Below, piece after piece: positions 1 through 13,430 of a DNA stretch of 64,000 nt. The position numbers and the translations under genes were made by a program. Below the pieces are notes generated by a model, which was given only the letters and a program-made list of their open reading frames with translations, was not told where the DNA came from and ran no database searches. The DNA lies in the NCBI GenBank assembly GCA_013399305.1, contig VXAI01000159.1, positions 1,078,188-1,142,187 of the forward strand. Reading direction: 5' to 3'. Source of the DNA: Rostratula benghalensis (lineage: Eukaryota; Chordata; Aves; Charadriiformes; Rostratulidae). Numbering within the stretch: position 1 is the stretch's first letter; each line of letters begins with the position of its first letter.

Positions 1-235
1 TGAATGGAAGAGATACTTTCCATAAACAGTATGAGTGGCAAGTCTATGTATACTGGCAAAAGAACTGTAAGGCTATAATTGGGACAGGGTTAGGATCTGT
101 ATTTGTTCACAATTAATCACAGGAAAGGATCCAGGGTTTATATTATATGCCAAATTACATATATATACACACTTATGCATATATCAGTGATTTATGGTAC
201 AATTAATTCATTATATATTTTCTTATACATTTTAG
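1..235 (+). other. KCNMA1: Intron tail upstream of the pore exon
   Basis: AT-rich sequence with no coding potential that ends in a T-rich tract and TTTTAG, the acceptor of the pore exon. Nothing else is recognised in it. Confidence 0.85.
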
Positions 236-466
<231 letters not shown>

Positions 467-613
467 NNNNNNNNNNNNNNNNNNNNNNNNNNNNNNNNNN
501 NNNNNNNNNNNNNNNNNNNNNNNNNNNNNNNNNNNNNNNNNNNNNNNNNNNNNNNNNNNNNNNNNNNNNNNNNNNNNNNNNNNNNNNNNNNNNNNNNNNN
601 NNNNNNNNNNNNN
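467..613. other. Assembly gap (147 N)
   Basis: A run of N directly after the TTA repeat, probably caused by that repeat. No content can be read. Confidence 0.99.
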
Positions 614-2087
614 ATTTTGGTAGAGATTGTCGAATGAATCTACTTTAGTAGAGTCAAAATTTCTGTAATCCATTTAAATGAGTAATGCATGCAAATACAT
701 GAAGTACCTTAATATTACAACTTACAATGTTATTTGTAGTTGTTTACTTTTTAGTGACCAACTGTAGTGAATTTTTTTGAGGCTGCTATTGATACTTAAG
801 GGCACTTTGCGGTTTCAGACGTCCTACCCACCCTTCTGTGTTCCTTCCCAGAATTCCAACAAACACTGTGGCTTTGGACAGCCTTAAAGAGCAGCTTGCC
901 TAATCCAGATGATGGCAAACCACATTCTCTTTAATTTCAAACATCCTTTCATGTCATGTAGCACAATTTTAACTCACAATTTATCACATAGCCATAACCG
1001 GTTATGTTTTTGTATCACCATTTTGTGTTATTTGTCCTGAATGTACATAGCACCAAAGTTAGTAATTCTTACATCAACTTTTCTATTATTTATCAGTGTT
1101 AGTAATTTTATAGAACCTGTTGTGATGCTATTCTCTAAAACAGCAAGGTTTATTTTAATACATAACACTGTGTGAGGTGTAAGTGCTTTATGGATGACAC
1201 ACAATATATTGTGCACATACATACATATGCATATTGTTATGTGACTCATACTGATTTCACATATACATTCATCTTAGAGGTGATATGTGTATAACTAAAT
1301 TTTATGAATACTATGAATGAGACACAGATACATATACATGAGTATAAATACGAACGTAAATGTATGCATTCCCATCTCTGTTTATTGCCATACAAAGACC
1401 TTGTCAACTGGCAGTAGCTCTTTGAAGTATCCAGCCACAAGGAAGATGTTTGTTGGACAAAACATGGCGGAGTAGTTTTTATTTTCTCCTCAAAACCTTT
1501 TTTTCTATCACACGTTATTCTGATCCTTTTAAAAACATGAACTTTTGGAAAACCTTTTTTTGGGAGCGGGGAGGGTGATCTTTTTGTTTCTTGTTGGGGG
1601 GAATAACCCCTGATTCTGTCTTGATTTTTGTCTTCTTTTGAATCCTAATCATGGGGGAAAAAAGTCTGTCTTTTAAAATAGAAATGTAAAAATAATGATA
1701 CTTGTTTTTGGTTTTTGCAGTGGATCTTGGATACGTTTTTTTCCCCTCCCCTCTTCAGAATTAGACATAACTGTATTTCATTATTAGATACAAGTTTGAA
1801 TTAATTTTGTTCTTGTTTTGTTTTGTGTGTCTATTTTTCCTCTTTTGACCATTTTCTTAATTTATAAGGTATGCATTTTCTCCAAAACCAACTTTTACAT
1901 TGAGCCCTCTTGTTTTGTTTGATAAGACCTTTTACATTTTTAAAATTTTCTTTTTAAACAACTTCATAGATCGAATTCTTTTGCATTTTCAGATCTTAAA
2001 GATACATATCTTCTGAAAATATTCATCATCCCCCTTTCTTTGGCCTCTCTTTTTAGTCTTTTCTTCTGTCTCCTATCTTCTTCTTAG

Positions 2088-2180
<93 letters not shown>

Positions 2181-2228
2181 TAAGTATCCCAAGAGGCTCT
2201 GCTGCCTCTGCTGCAGTAGAACACTCTC

Positions 2229-2234
2229 TGCATG
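2229..2234 (+). promoter_or_regulatory. Rbfox-type TGCATG motif downstream of the proximal exon
   Basis: Perfect TGCATG 50 nt after the proximal exon's donor. Rbfox proteins bound downstream of an exon usually promote its inclusion. Motif seen; function inferred. Confidence 0.6.
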
Positions 2235-2272
2235 CCATTTTCTTTTTTTTTTTTTTTTGTGTTTTTGTTTCA

Positions 2273-2278
2273 TGCATG
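2273..2278 (+). promoter_or_regulatory. Rbfox-type TGCATG motif at the acceptor of the distal exon
   Basis: Perfect TGCATG lying only 3 nt upstream of the acceptor junction (TGCATGTAG). Rbfox bound upstream of an exon, here overlapping the splice site, usually represses it. Motif seen; function inferred. Confidence 0.6.
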
Positions 2279-2281
2279 TAG

Positions 2282-2373
2282 GCAATGTTTGCTCGCTACG
2301 TGCCAGAAATTGCTGCTCTCATCCTTAATCGGAAGAAATACGGCGGGACTTTTAACTCAACCAGAGGCAGAAA
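2282..2373 (+). CDS. KCNMA1: KCNMA1 distal mutually exclusive exon: alternate S6 end and linker
   Basis: This 92-nt exon has the same phases as the exon at 2088. It follows a long T tract and TGTAG and ends before GTAAGT. It encodes [20 protein letters not shown] and then [11 protein letters not shown], clearly a paralogue of the canonical exon (20 of 31 residues identical) and almost certainly a tandem exon duplicate. The VPE and NRKKYGG parts are kept. Relative to the canonical exon (mammalian numbering) S317 becomes Arg, I323 Ala, E324 Ala and G327 Leu, and the linker SYSAVS becomes TFNSTR. This should alter pore electrostatics and coupling. An alternative exon at this S6/RCK1 boundary has been described for vertebrate Slo1 as far as I recall. 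The downstream intron starts with a UG-rich stretch (GGTGTGGTTGTGTG). Confidence 0.95.
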
Positions 2374-5300
2374 GTAAGTCAAAAAAGACCAGGTGTGGTT
2401 GTGTGACTTTAAAGAGCCCCTGAAGGTGGTAATAGCTGACTCACAGCTTACAAGGCTGTATTCTTTGACATCAGATGTTACCACTGGAGAGTTGTCACAC
2501 TATAATTAGAGACCTGGGCTATGCTATGGTACAAGTCACAACGTTTTGCCCCTACTTCAAGAGAACCTGGATACCCCTAGGACTACCCTGACATACCTTG
2601 TAAAAAATGCTGCAGTTCCATATACAGTTAGCTTCTGGAACAAGGTTGACTTGGCACTTCATGGTTTTGGGCATCAGATTACCACGTGGTCATCTCTTAA
2701 CTAAGTGACAAAGATAATTCATGTGATTATCAAGCAACTCAGTTCTATAGAAAACTCAGGTTTACTGGAATGCAAAATACAAGATTTATGTCAATCCAGT
2801 TATTCCATTAGACTGACTGTGCCAGAAGTCTGATAGTGCTGTTTCTCATTGTCCAAACAGCAGATTCAGATCTCATCTAGCTCCTATTGATTTCACATGA
2901 ATATTGCAAACACTTGTGATTTTAGGACCTATGATCAGGGAATTTAATGTTATATTCTTCCATGTGCTGTCTATAGCCTATCCTAAGAAGAGTAAATAAT
3001 AGCCTTAGTATCAATACAGTATGGAAAAATCCCAAACCTGTAAAAAACACTATGTTTACCTGGTAGCACAACTTAAATTTTAGCTCATTATGTTTCTATT
3101 GAAAGCTTTCTTGTTTTCTTGAGCAAGTTAAAACCAGCTCTTTCTGGCATTCCCAGCATCTAGACCAGCTGGGATATAGCCTATAATGAACTAGATGTAC
3201 CTGGTGATATAGTAGTTTCTCCTCTATATCACATTAGTGTTGCCATCTTTTGTTTCATCACACATCATTGTGGCATTCACTGGTAGAGATATATTTGCCC
3301 TAAAAGACTAGACCTATAGAATAATTTCCATATAGCATAAAGAAGATACTGCAAGAAAGATGTCTAATTAAATGTTCCTCTTCATACTTTAAGAAGATAA
3401 GGTTTTTTACTTTATTCCTTTAAATTCATCACCCATGTGTCATTTTATACATGTGGATTATGTTTTTATATGGTTGTTTTTCTTCTCTGTGGAGCAGAAA
3501 GACTGTAAATATCTAACAGCTAATTCTAGAGTACTGTTTTACATCACTGGGTGGATAAATCAAAGTTTTTTTCTTTAGTTATAGTACATACCACTGTATG
3601 GTCAATAATAACAAATCAGATGACACGATTGAAAACTTCAATACCTTCATTTTTTGAGATACCCTCAAATGTCTAAAGTGGGTTTTTTTTAGTATAAACA
3701 CTAATGCTGAAAACTTGCATCACTTGCCCATATTAACAAAATGCCTTTATTTATTTCTGAGATGGAGTAGTATCATTACTTTCCCAAAATGTTTGTGACA
3801 GAGACCTACTTAGTTTCATACTTGTATTTATACTTAACTTCTCAGAGAGAGAAGTTTTTCAAACACAAAATTTACACCTTTTTTTTTTTGAGGCTCCAAA
3901 AGAATTATAGCAGAGGGGAATATGGTTAAAAGCCATTTTACATGCAAAGTTTTATTCTCTCCCCCTCTTCATTGTCACTAGTACCCTGCATTGCTCAGAT
4001 GTCTCTAAACTTGGACCCCGCATCCTGAAAAACTGAACTCCAGATTACAGGCTTCTGCTAGCTTTGGGGCATGCTTCATTTTATTTTTTCACCTTTTCTT
4101 TTTGCCTTTATTTATATGCACTATCTGTTTGATTTTTGGTTCATTCTGTTGTCAGTGCTTTCTCTGCTGTTCTCTACTGCTCATATAACTTGTCATTTGA
4201 AACTCAACTCTATCATCAGCATTCATACTGTTCGATTTACTTTATGCATTGTTCTCTGGTTTGATTATTAATTACTAAGTAGTTTAAAGACGTCCTTTGC
4301 TCATGTGGGTCTTTCATCAGAGAATCTGAGCTTGGGAAGTGCACAGTAAAAAGCCATTAGCACCCCTTGTTTGATGTTGCTTTTGCAGTCAGTAGAACAA
4401 GATTGATGAAATGTTATGTTTGGCCAAAATTTAAGTTTTCATTTGGAATTTAGTGTTGAGAGAATGGGTTGTCAGAACCAGTAAGTTTTCCTTTGCTTGA
4501 GATACGGGCATGTGGTAGTAATTAGCAATATAAGAACTGTAGTTGAGCAACCAAACATAGATTCTGGCAGCAAACATAATGTGAAACTACAGTTGTTCTC
4601 TTCCTAATGTCAGAAGGTTTCCAGATAAAACTAAATGCACGTACAAAATGAGAGCAGCTACATTTTGTTGCAAGATGTAGTTTCAACTCTTTAAAACAGC
4701 AAGTGTGTATACTTTTTAGCTTTCACCAGTATAGATAAATACATCAAATCTGCTTTGTAGCGTGTATATATATGTTTATACATGTTGTTTTATGAATGAT
4801 GTCCATGGAATAACATGCTTTTGTATGAATACAGTCATTTAGTTGGGAATTAAAAATTATGTATGTTTTGAGGATTGCACTATATGACTTTAATAGTAAG
4901 GAGAGCCTTGCTATAGAATTATTGAACTATTGGAGCAGCCAGAATGTACGCAAGAAAACTCCACTTACTAAAGAAGAACAACCAACACACCAGCAAGTTT
5001 GTCTCACATTTCATTTTGCTTTTCAGCCAATAAAGTCCCCAAAGGACTCATAAACTGTATAGGAATCATTTTTGCACAATAAATAAGCTTTCTTCTCTCT
5101 TAGATGAGACACATACATATAGAGTTCAGAAACAGAAGTAGTTTTGAGGCAGTATGCAACTATCACTGGTTAAATTTACTAGATACTATTTACTAGGTAC
5201 TTTTTTTACAAAAGTCCACAGAGATTTTTAAATTCTAAATTTAATTTATTATCTTTGCTTTGTCTTATGTTTCTGAAATGAGATGTCTCATAGAATACAA

Positions 5301-5797
5301 GGCAGGAATTTAATTAGAATCTTTGAGTAAAGTTTCACCTGTTAAATAAACAACAGTAGTCTCTGCTGCATAAATACCAAAATGCATGCCAGTAGGTCTA
5401 TATCAAATGTGACCAAGAGCAAAAGTACACATTTAATGTTGGGAAAGGCAGTAACTTTGGCACAATTACAACCTAGTGAAAAAAAATATTAAAAGTTACC
5501 CAAAAAAGTAACAGTCCTTGTCTTGAATTTGAGGTGTGTAAGCAATGAGATCTACTCTGTATTTGAGTATAGTGCTAAACATGTTTTGCAACTGTTTATA
5601 GATCAGTTCCTCAAAAGACTAGTTTTTATACTGTGTGTCCTGATACATCAAAATGAGATGGTCAGTAAACACGAAAAAATGGCCTCCTCATTTAGTTAGA
5701 ATTAACAAACAAGGGTTTCTTGCTCTAATCACCACTAAATACAAATGACACGGAGAAAACCAGACTGTAGTTACAAAACCAGAAGATAGATTATATT

Positions 5798-5837
5798 AAA
5801 TATATATATATGTATATATGTACTTACACACACACAT
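5798..5837. repeat. AT/AC-rich simple repeat
   Basis: Short TA run followed by ACACAC; low-complexity intronic sequence. Confidence 0.8.
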
Positions 5838-6745
5838 AAAATTTAACTCAAAATAAAATTCAGGCATATGAAGCAATCAGAAATGAAAAAAAATTATTTT
5901 CTCATACTGCTAAGAGATAACTGCTTATGATAACAGTGATATGGTTTCCCGTACCTTCCACGTAGAATCCTACATAGCTTTTCTATTCATTCACATGAGC
6001 AGTTCAGTGACTACTGTTCCTCCTTCCTTTGCATTTCCCTGGGTGAATTCTGTAGTACATGGTTTTGTGTTCTGGAAAATACTTTTTGCAAAGCAGGTAT
6101 TGCATGTGACAATCTTTATGTATTAGCCAATGTTCTGCTGATACCTGTAGAAGTAGGTAATAATGTAAGTTAATTTCTCTGTAGAACAGTTGGCATATTT
6201 TTATTATTAATATACTAACAATTACCTGGGAGAGTTTTTGTGAGATTTAACAGAGTCAAGTTTATGCTTTCTGAAGATGAAAAATGCTTTCAAAATACAA
6301 AGTAGGCAAATTTGTATTGAAAATTAACTCTTATTACTTCATCACCAAGAATTGTGTCATTACACTGGAAAATATCTGCAATATTATATAGACATATGTC
6401 ACTATAACATTGTGAAACATACTAGATCACTAGGCAATAACTAATGAAAATATATATTTGAAAGAAGTTATTTTCATGTAATTCCATAAAGTAAACTAGG
6501 GACAAACAAGTACTATTATCAACAGAAAAAGTAGTTTAGAATGACAAAATACTGGATACAAACACTGGACATAAAAATTAGACATAACATGTAGTTGGGT
6601 GAAGAAGGAAAAAAAAACCTGACCGTTTATTACAGTATTATAAAAAGTCTATAGTTTTTATTTTAGTTTAGAAAAATAATATATTATTTTTTGAATATAA
6701 GCAGTGTAAGTTTTTTGTTTTGTTTGTTCATTTGACTTTTTTATC

Positions 6746-6773
6746 ATTGTATGTATGATACAATACATACAAT
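6746..6773. repeat. Perfect inverted repeat, 11-bp arms, 6-nt loop
   Basis: ATTGTATGTAT at 6746-6756 and its exact complement at 6763-6773. AT-rich low-complexity context, so it may have no function. Confidence 0.7.
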
Positions 6774-7380
6774 ATATGCAATATATATAATCAAATGATA
6801 TATAGCTTGAGTATTACTGATATTTCCTCTTAGCCGTATTTCTTAATAATATTGAGACCAGCACCTGGTTCCCTAGTCCCTGTCTGCATTTAGGTCTTCT
6901 CTTTTTAAGACTTTCAGTTTGACTTATTCTGTTTAGTCTCTTTCTGTAACTTGTCTGTAGAACTCATGAATTATTATTCAAAGGATCATTTTAAAGTGAT
7001 ATTTTTTAAAGTGAAATACTATAGGAGAATTAAAAGGTATCTGCCCCTCTATTGCCGTAGTTGAGAGAGTATTTTTTTTTAGAATGTACCAACAAGCCTG
7101 CACGTAGTTTGTGCCTGCGTACCTCTGGAAGGCTGGAAGAGGCAGTGATCACTTTGTCTTTGGACAGTTTTCTGAAGTGCTCCAACTAACCTCTTAACTG
7201 TAAAGTGAACACTTTAAGTCTTCTGAGGTTTTCTTCAAGCAATTATTGGGTTTAGATAAGTAGAGTTCTGCTGTTGCACTCTTATTATGATATTTGGAAC
7301 TTACGTATTCAGTCCTAGCCAAAATAGGGCTTACAAGATCATGTGTGTTACTTCTTTTAAGCCTACCTCTCCCCCACCAT

Positions 7381-7405
7381 TTATATATATTTATATATAT
7401 TTATA
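7381..7405. repeat. TA-rich simple repeat
   Basis: Repeated TTTATATATA units; low complexity. Confidence 0.8.
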
Positions 7406-9540
7406 AAGCTAATATTACTCAGGTCTGGTCTGAGATTTGGTTAAAGATCCAGATTTGTTTTACCTCTACTATTTAATCTTTTATTCTGCAGTTCCTCATT
7501 TACTTGAGAACCAAAATTGGTTTTATTCAGATATTTCATTTCTGTATTCATGTGTTCATATGATCAGACTGGATTTTCATTCTGTGAAATATTTTCCAGT
7601 TGAAGACATGAGGATATTGTAAATCAGCCTGCACAAAGCTCAAGAAAGCATATGGAAAGAACATTTGTAAACTGATGGACTGAAAGAGAGACTGCATAAC
7701 TTAATGAATTTTTTCAGTCTTCCCTCTACACTGAATTAACTTTTAATTCCATGAAGTAAATTCTTTTTGCCTTTTTTGAAACCGTTGTCACGTCCAATAG
7801 AAACTTTATATGAGGGCAGCAAACAGAACATGACTTCACATGAATAGATATTGGCAGAGAGGGGATTATTGTTATTTTATATACATGCATGTGTGTATAT
7901 AAACTGCTTATCTCGTCCCAATAGTAAATACTTGTGCTAAACTTTGTTAAATTATCAAAATATTTAAAAGGATCCAGGGGCATTACCATAGATAATATAT
8001 AAGATTAAAAATTGTATTTTAATGAAATCATAGTTCTTCATTCTATAAGCCAGTAAAACCTCTTGTTTCTCTTCTCACATGAGCTTCTCTGCTTCCCAGA
8101 GATTTCTTCAGATTTCTTAAATTTACAAGCCATAAATTAGCAAATCATCAACATATCAACAGGAAGACTCATCTGTTAGAGATTCCTTCCAGAAGGAAAC
8201 ATGGGATTCAATAACTCAACTTCACAGAGAAAAATAAAAACTGTAGACAGATAGATATGGTAAACAGAAAGACAAATAGATAATTGAAGTTGACAGGCCA
8301 TCTTGCACTCATTAGACATTTGAATTTGATTAAAAATTAGAAAAAAAAAATTAGGGTTTATCCAAATACTTTGGCAGAGGTCCCTTTGCTGCAGTAATGA
8401 GAGGCATAGCTCCAAAGAAAGTGACATTAGATTATTATATTAAATAATTTGATACAATATGTAAGATATTATTTTCCAGTGGGATGAGAGTGTAATAAGA
8501 GAATTGGACATGTATTGCATTATGATCCCCAGGGGTGTCTCTATTTCCCATCTGCTAGCCATCCTTCTAATCCCATTGAAGTCTCACATAGTGATAAAGA
8601 AAATTTGATGAGTGTTAAATAGTCTGACAGAACTAACAGGACAAACTTTCTTTTTTCTTTCTCCCTCCCCCCCCAATTTTGCATGCTTATTAAACTGTTT
8701 CCATTCTTATGAAAGCAAGAAAGAAATGTGGAAAGTGACATATAGCAATATTATCACTTAAATGCATATTCTAGGTCTCAAATCACATTGCATTCCTACA
8801 GTAACAGCACTCATTTTATATTTCTAGTTAAAATTATGAAAATTCCAACTTTTGCTTCTTTCTCCCTAAACTAAAAAAAACCCAAAACTTTTGTGTTTGG
8901 CCTCAACATAGCAGTTGTTGGTGTTCAAATTTTGAACCGAGAAGGACTGAATGTGGTTTGTACATCTGCTGATCTGCCATATTCTACAAAATATGCAGTC
9001 ATGACTTCAACTGTGGACAGACATTCCAAGGACTGCAATGTTAGGTGACAGAAGTTGTTAATTAATCAGCAAGTTTTAGTGAATACAACTTTTTGTTTTC
9101 GCTCAGATTCTGTTGCAGAAAATTTTGGGGTGATTTCTGTGGAAAGTAATGCATTGGTTCTGGTCATGAATGAAATGCTCAAGAATCTTAAAGACTTGCT
9201 AACTTGCTTGCATTGCTTACAAAGGATTTAGTTTTTGACTCACTGAGCATTTACAAAATGCATAAGGCAATTTTGTGGGAAGATAGAAAGCAACTTATTT
9301 AAGGGAAAATATTTTCAATTTATTTCAAAAGTAATATGAGGCTGTCTTGTGTGTGTGATACCTGCTGCACAAAATAGGAGGAGGAGGAAGGAACCCTAGG
9401 GTTTGGAGGGATTAGAACGGTAGATTAAGATCTATGAAATGAAGATGCTAGTATTGGAGATGTGGTTTACTCCTGCATTTTACTGTAAGCTTTCTGGTAT
9501 GGACACCTTGTACCATGCCATAACATTTAAAATTTTAGTC

Positions 9541-9632
9541 ATAGAATCATAGGATGGCTTGGATTGAAAGGAACCTTAAAGATCGTGTAGTTTCAACTAC
9601 CATGAGCAGGGTCACCTCCCACTAGACCAAGT
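9541..9632 (-). mobile_element. CR1 LINE 3'-end fragment
   Basis: The + strand reads ATAGAATCATAGGATGGCTT, then GGAACCTTAAAGATCGTGTAG and CACCTCCCACTAGACCAAG. This is the reverse complement of the common avian CR1 3' end with its ATTCTATGATT tail. It is 5'-truncated and diverged, and inserted antisense to KCNMA1. Confidence 0.9.
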
Positions 9633-12600
9633 CATATTTCTTCTTGTACTGTAGCTGTGTGTCTAAATTATGTGCCATCCTATATGAAAGCAGAAATACA
9701 GTAGGTAATATTGCACTCAAGATTGAATGAAAGGATTAATATTCATCATCTAAGCTACAGTGGAAACCTCTTTAACTAATCCAGACTGTCAGAAACCAAT
9801 CACTGTGTTTTCTTATTATTGTTGCAGTTTGAGGTGTGTGTCAAGTAAAAAATATTAACTTTTATTGTTTAACTTGCTTTGTAGACATGCAGTGTGCAAT
9901 TCCTTAGATCATAAAAATGTAAGATAAACTTGTTTAGCTGTAACTGAGCAAGGAAGTTGAAATAAAACAAAGCAGCTCACAGTGAATCACTTAGGATAAC
10001 ATGCTATTGCAAAGCAGACTTCGATGCAAGCTCTGATACACAGCTTAGACAAAGGGGAGTGGGCTATTTATCCAGGATTAAAGTGTCTGAAATGCAGTCT
10101 ATTGGCTTGTTCTGTAGTAGAAATCTCACTTGGGTGGGCATGAAATATTTGAGGACCTTTGTAAGTGAATTCTTCTGTACTATTTCTATGTGCTTCAGAA
10201 AGAATTTCTAATATAGAAAGGTTGCCAGTGACACACCCCCATGAGTGCAATTGATGTAGCTTCATAGCTGTAATGATTCACAACTAATTAGGGTCTTGTC
10301 TGTGACTGCATGTATGTCACACATTACCAATTTTATGTTTAAGAGAATTTGAAATGATTTCTTCTTGATTCTTAATTTTACATACTTACACTAATCTCAA
10401 AACAAATTAGTGTCTGCATCAGAGGTAACTTTCAAACACCTGATATTAGTGATTCTCCATTTATATTAATCTGATGTGTGACCCAGCCCTGTTCCACTGA
10501 TCTGTACTGTTTACCATATACTGAATGTAGCTCTTTGAATGGTTTCTGGTATTAACTAATCCCATTTTCGTTACTCGTGATGTAAGAGAGATTCCAAAGA
10601 GCATGGAACCTATTGGCAGGAACAGATAGTTTCTGTCAGAATTAATCACAGCAGCCTGAGCACAGGCTGTATGAGTTCAACTCTGGTTCCTAAATAGTTG
10701 GCAGCTGAAGTTATCAGGTCGAATTTATAGAAATTAAAGGTACCTCAGACATGTTCTCACATACTGCAGTCACATCTCCAGTCACAGTGTAGTCATGTCT
10801 TTTAGACATTTAATGTTGATATATATTTGAAAGTCAGTGCCTTTGGCTCCTCAGTAACTTCAAAATGTTTGAAATTTTTAAACCTCCAGGAGCCGTGAAA
10901 ATATGGAAAATCTACTTTTTAACAAACAGTTGAAGGACGATAAATGTTAAAATAAAGTTGCTGAGTTGTTATATGCTTGACAAACAACTTGCTATATCTT
11001 TGAATATTTTTGACTTCTCTCCTTTGTATTAGAATAATTCTGGAGCTTGATAAAAGAATCAGAGTGAGAAAATAGAGAGTTTACAGTTGAATTTTTTTAA
11101 AAAATATCATGCCTTGATTTCAGAGCTCAGTGTTCACAGAAAAGAATGACAGTACAAAAAGGCAAGTTTGGTAGTTACCTGTTAGAGGTATTTTTTTAAA
11201 AAACAACTTGATGTGTCTTCTTTTGATCCACAAGTGTCTGCTCTAGATGAGTCATTCTCAGTTTTTACTTTTGTCATATATACAATACATGGCAGAGTTT
11301 TTTTTAAAATGTTTAAAGTATTATAACATTGTTCTGGTTCATTATACACACTAGCTAAAAGGTAGTCTTGGTTTCAAGTATTCTGTGAAAAAGGTTAAAA
11401 AACCATGAAATCATGACAGCACAGCATCTATTACTCTATCTGCATTAATTTGAGGGCCGAGTTTGTATTAAAATAAAGCATGTTTTTAATCAGAGACACA
11501 CAAAAGCACATGCATAAAGTTTCCACTTAATTGAACTGAATTGATAGAATATTGAGCAACGTTAGGTATATCATAGAAGGCACAAGCAGCTAGAAATGTA
11601 AACCGGTGTATTTAAAGGTTGCTTACCACTAATAGATAAACAAGAAGACCACATATACAGTCTCTATTGACATTTATCGACTTTTTCTAAGAAGAAAAAG
11701 CGACTGAGACTTATCCTTTCTTGATGAAAACCAGTTAGACTTTACAAGAACCTGTTTACTTCAACCACAGCAGCCTGTTGCTGGTATACAAAGAAAGAAT
11801 TTAGATGGCTGATAGATGGAGGCATGATCAGAATGCTAGGCAGAAAGACCATAAAGAGATTTGAGCATATGTATTTCATATAAATATTATAGTTTTATAG
11901 AGACATCTAGATCAATATGTGCCACACTTGATTTAGTTACTTGACAAGTGAACAGCATGTATTCAACTGAATGCTGAACAGAATTTTGTATTTATTATCT
12001 TTGATTTATTGTGACAGACTAGTTAGAGTGAGTTTTTTCAAGTTCTTTATACTTGTTCCAATGAAATGGAGATAATTTATTTCAAAATAAACAGGCAGAA
12101 GATTTGCGTTTCGTATTGTGTTCTCTGAAGGAAGAACCATGCAAAGATCCTTTTTGAAGAATCCTATTCACAGTGGATCTGTTTTCATTTACAGTACTAT
12201 TTATATGGATTAAGGGTGTGCTCTCAATTATCTCATGCCAGAATTCTAGATTTTTTTTAACTCTCGCTTATTTACTTTTTTTTTGCTTCCTCAAACTGTT
12301 TGTATCTGTGGTATCTTTGGACCTTTTACCACCATTTTTGTTTAGTTTATAAGAAGCTAGTGTATTTTTGTATCGTTACATCAGTACTCGAGTGGAAAAA
12401 GATTATGTAGTGTAGAGAATTTAAACTTGTATAGAATCACAATTGAAATCAACTCTATGGAACTGTACTAATTCTTTCATATTTCATCACTGTAATTAAT
12501 TTTGAGAATGATAAGTATATATGGAAGAAAATGGATTAGACTGGCTTTATTGGTTGGTAGAATGTGGCTCCTTGGTAAGCTTTTGATTCTCTGTAAAAGA

Positions 12601-13382
12601 TTCTTTTTGCAGCATCACTGCAATGTAATATGGATTCCCATTGGTACATTATGCCAGTTTCACCTCTGATACATTTTGTCAATAACTGTTATATAACAGA
12701 AACCTTAATCCTCCTGACTATTTATCGGCAATAAAAATGTTTAAATCCCTGAAACATTTTCAGTATTGTAAATTCAGGATTTTCTAAATTTTTTTTTAAA
12801 AGAATGAAAGAAAAATTGGAAATAATAACAATTTAGCTGAATTCTGCATTGCTTTTGAAGTTTTTCATAAACAAAAGCTAATGCAGATGTTAGATGTTTC
12901 TGTTGAGCCCAAATTATTACTGCAGTATTTTCTTACCGACCAACTCTAGCTGAAAGTAGAAGATATCCAGTATATTGTCTTTACTTTAACTCTCAGTGCA
13001 TGGAAGAAAATGAGTTATACATGGGAAGTGAATGGTTAATGGAACAAACAGAGGAAGTTATAAATCCTCAAGTCATGTGCAGGACAGGTTGAAATAATAT
13101 AAGGTCTCAACGTTTTCTTAAATAATGTACCTGCTAACTCTCTCTTGGCAAGCAGGAAATCTGTTTTCAATTTCTTCTACTTCTAAGCAAAAATATAATT
13201 TATGGTAAAAAGGAGATATTTTATGGGAGTTTTCAACCAAAAATTAATGCAAGTGTCTAATCAGAAAATACTGTTTGAAATCCAGGAGGTTTTGTTGCAA
13301 TCACTGCTCAGGACACTGTCTTGCACTATATTGTGTCAAATACACCTGCTTTTAGTAAGAGGTTTTTTGAGGAGATAAAATC

Positions 13383-13430
13383 TGGAGGTCTTTTCCAACC
13401 TGAATTGTCCTGTTATCTTATGATCCTGTA
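13383..13430 (+). mobile_element. Degraded CR1 LINE 3' end
   Basis: GGAGGTCTTTTCCAACCTGA followed by a decayed octamer tail (TTATCTTATGATCCTG) matches the end of older CR1 subfamilies in sense orientation. Short, so the exact start is uncertain. Confidence 0.65.

Noticed and set aside
1711..1760. Strong acceptor-like sequence GTTTTTGCAG suggesting an exon after 1720
   Set aside because: No Slo1-like coding sequence or suitable donor follows, and the known protein has no gap to fill here. Kept only as a possible decoy site.
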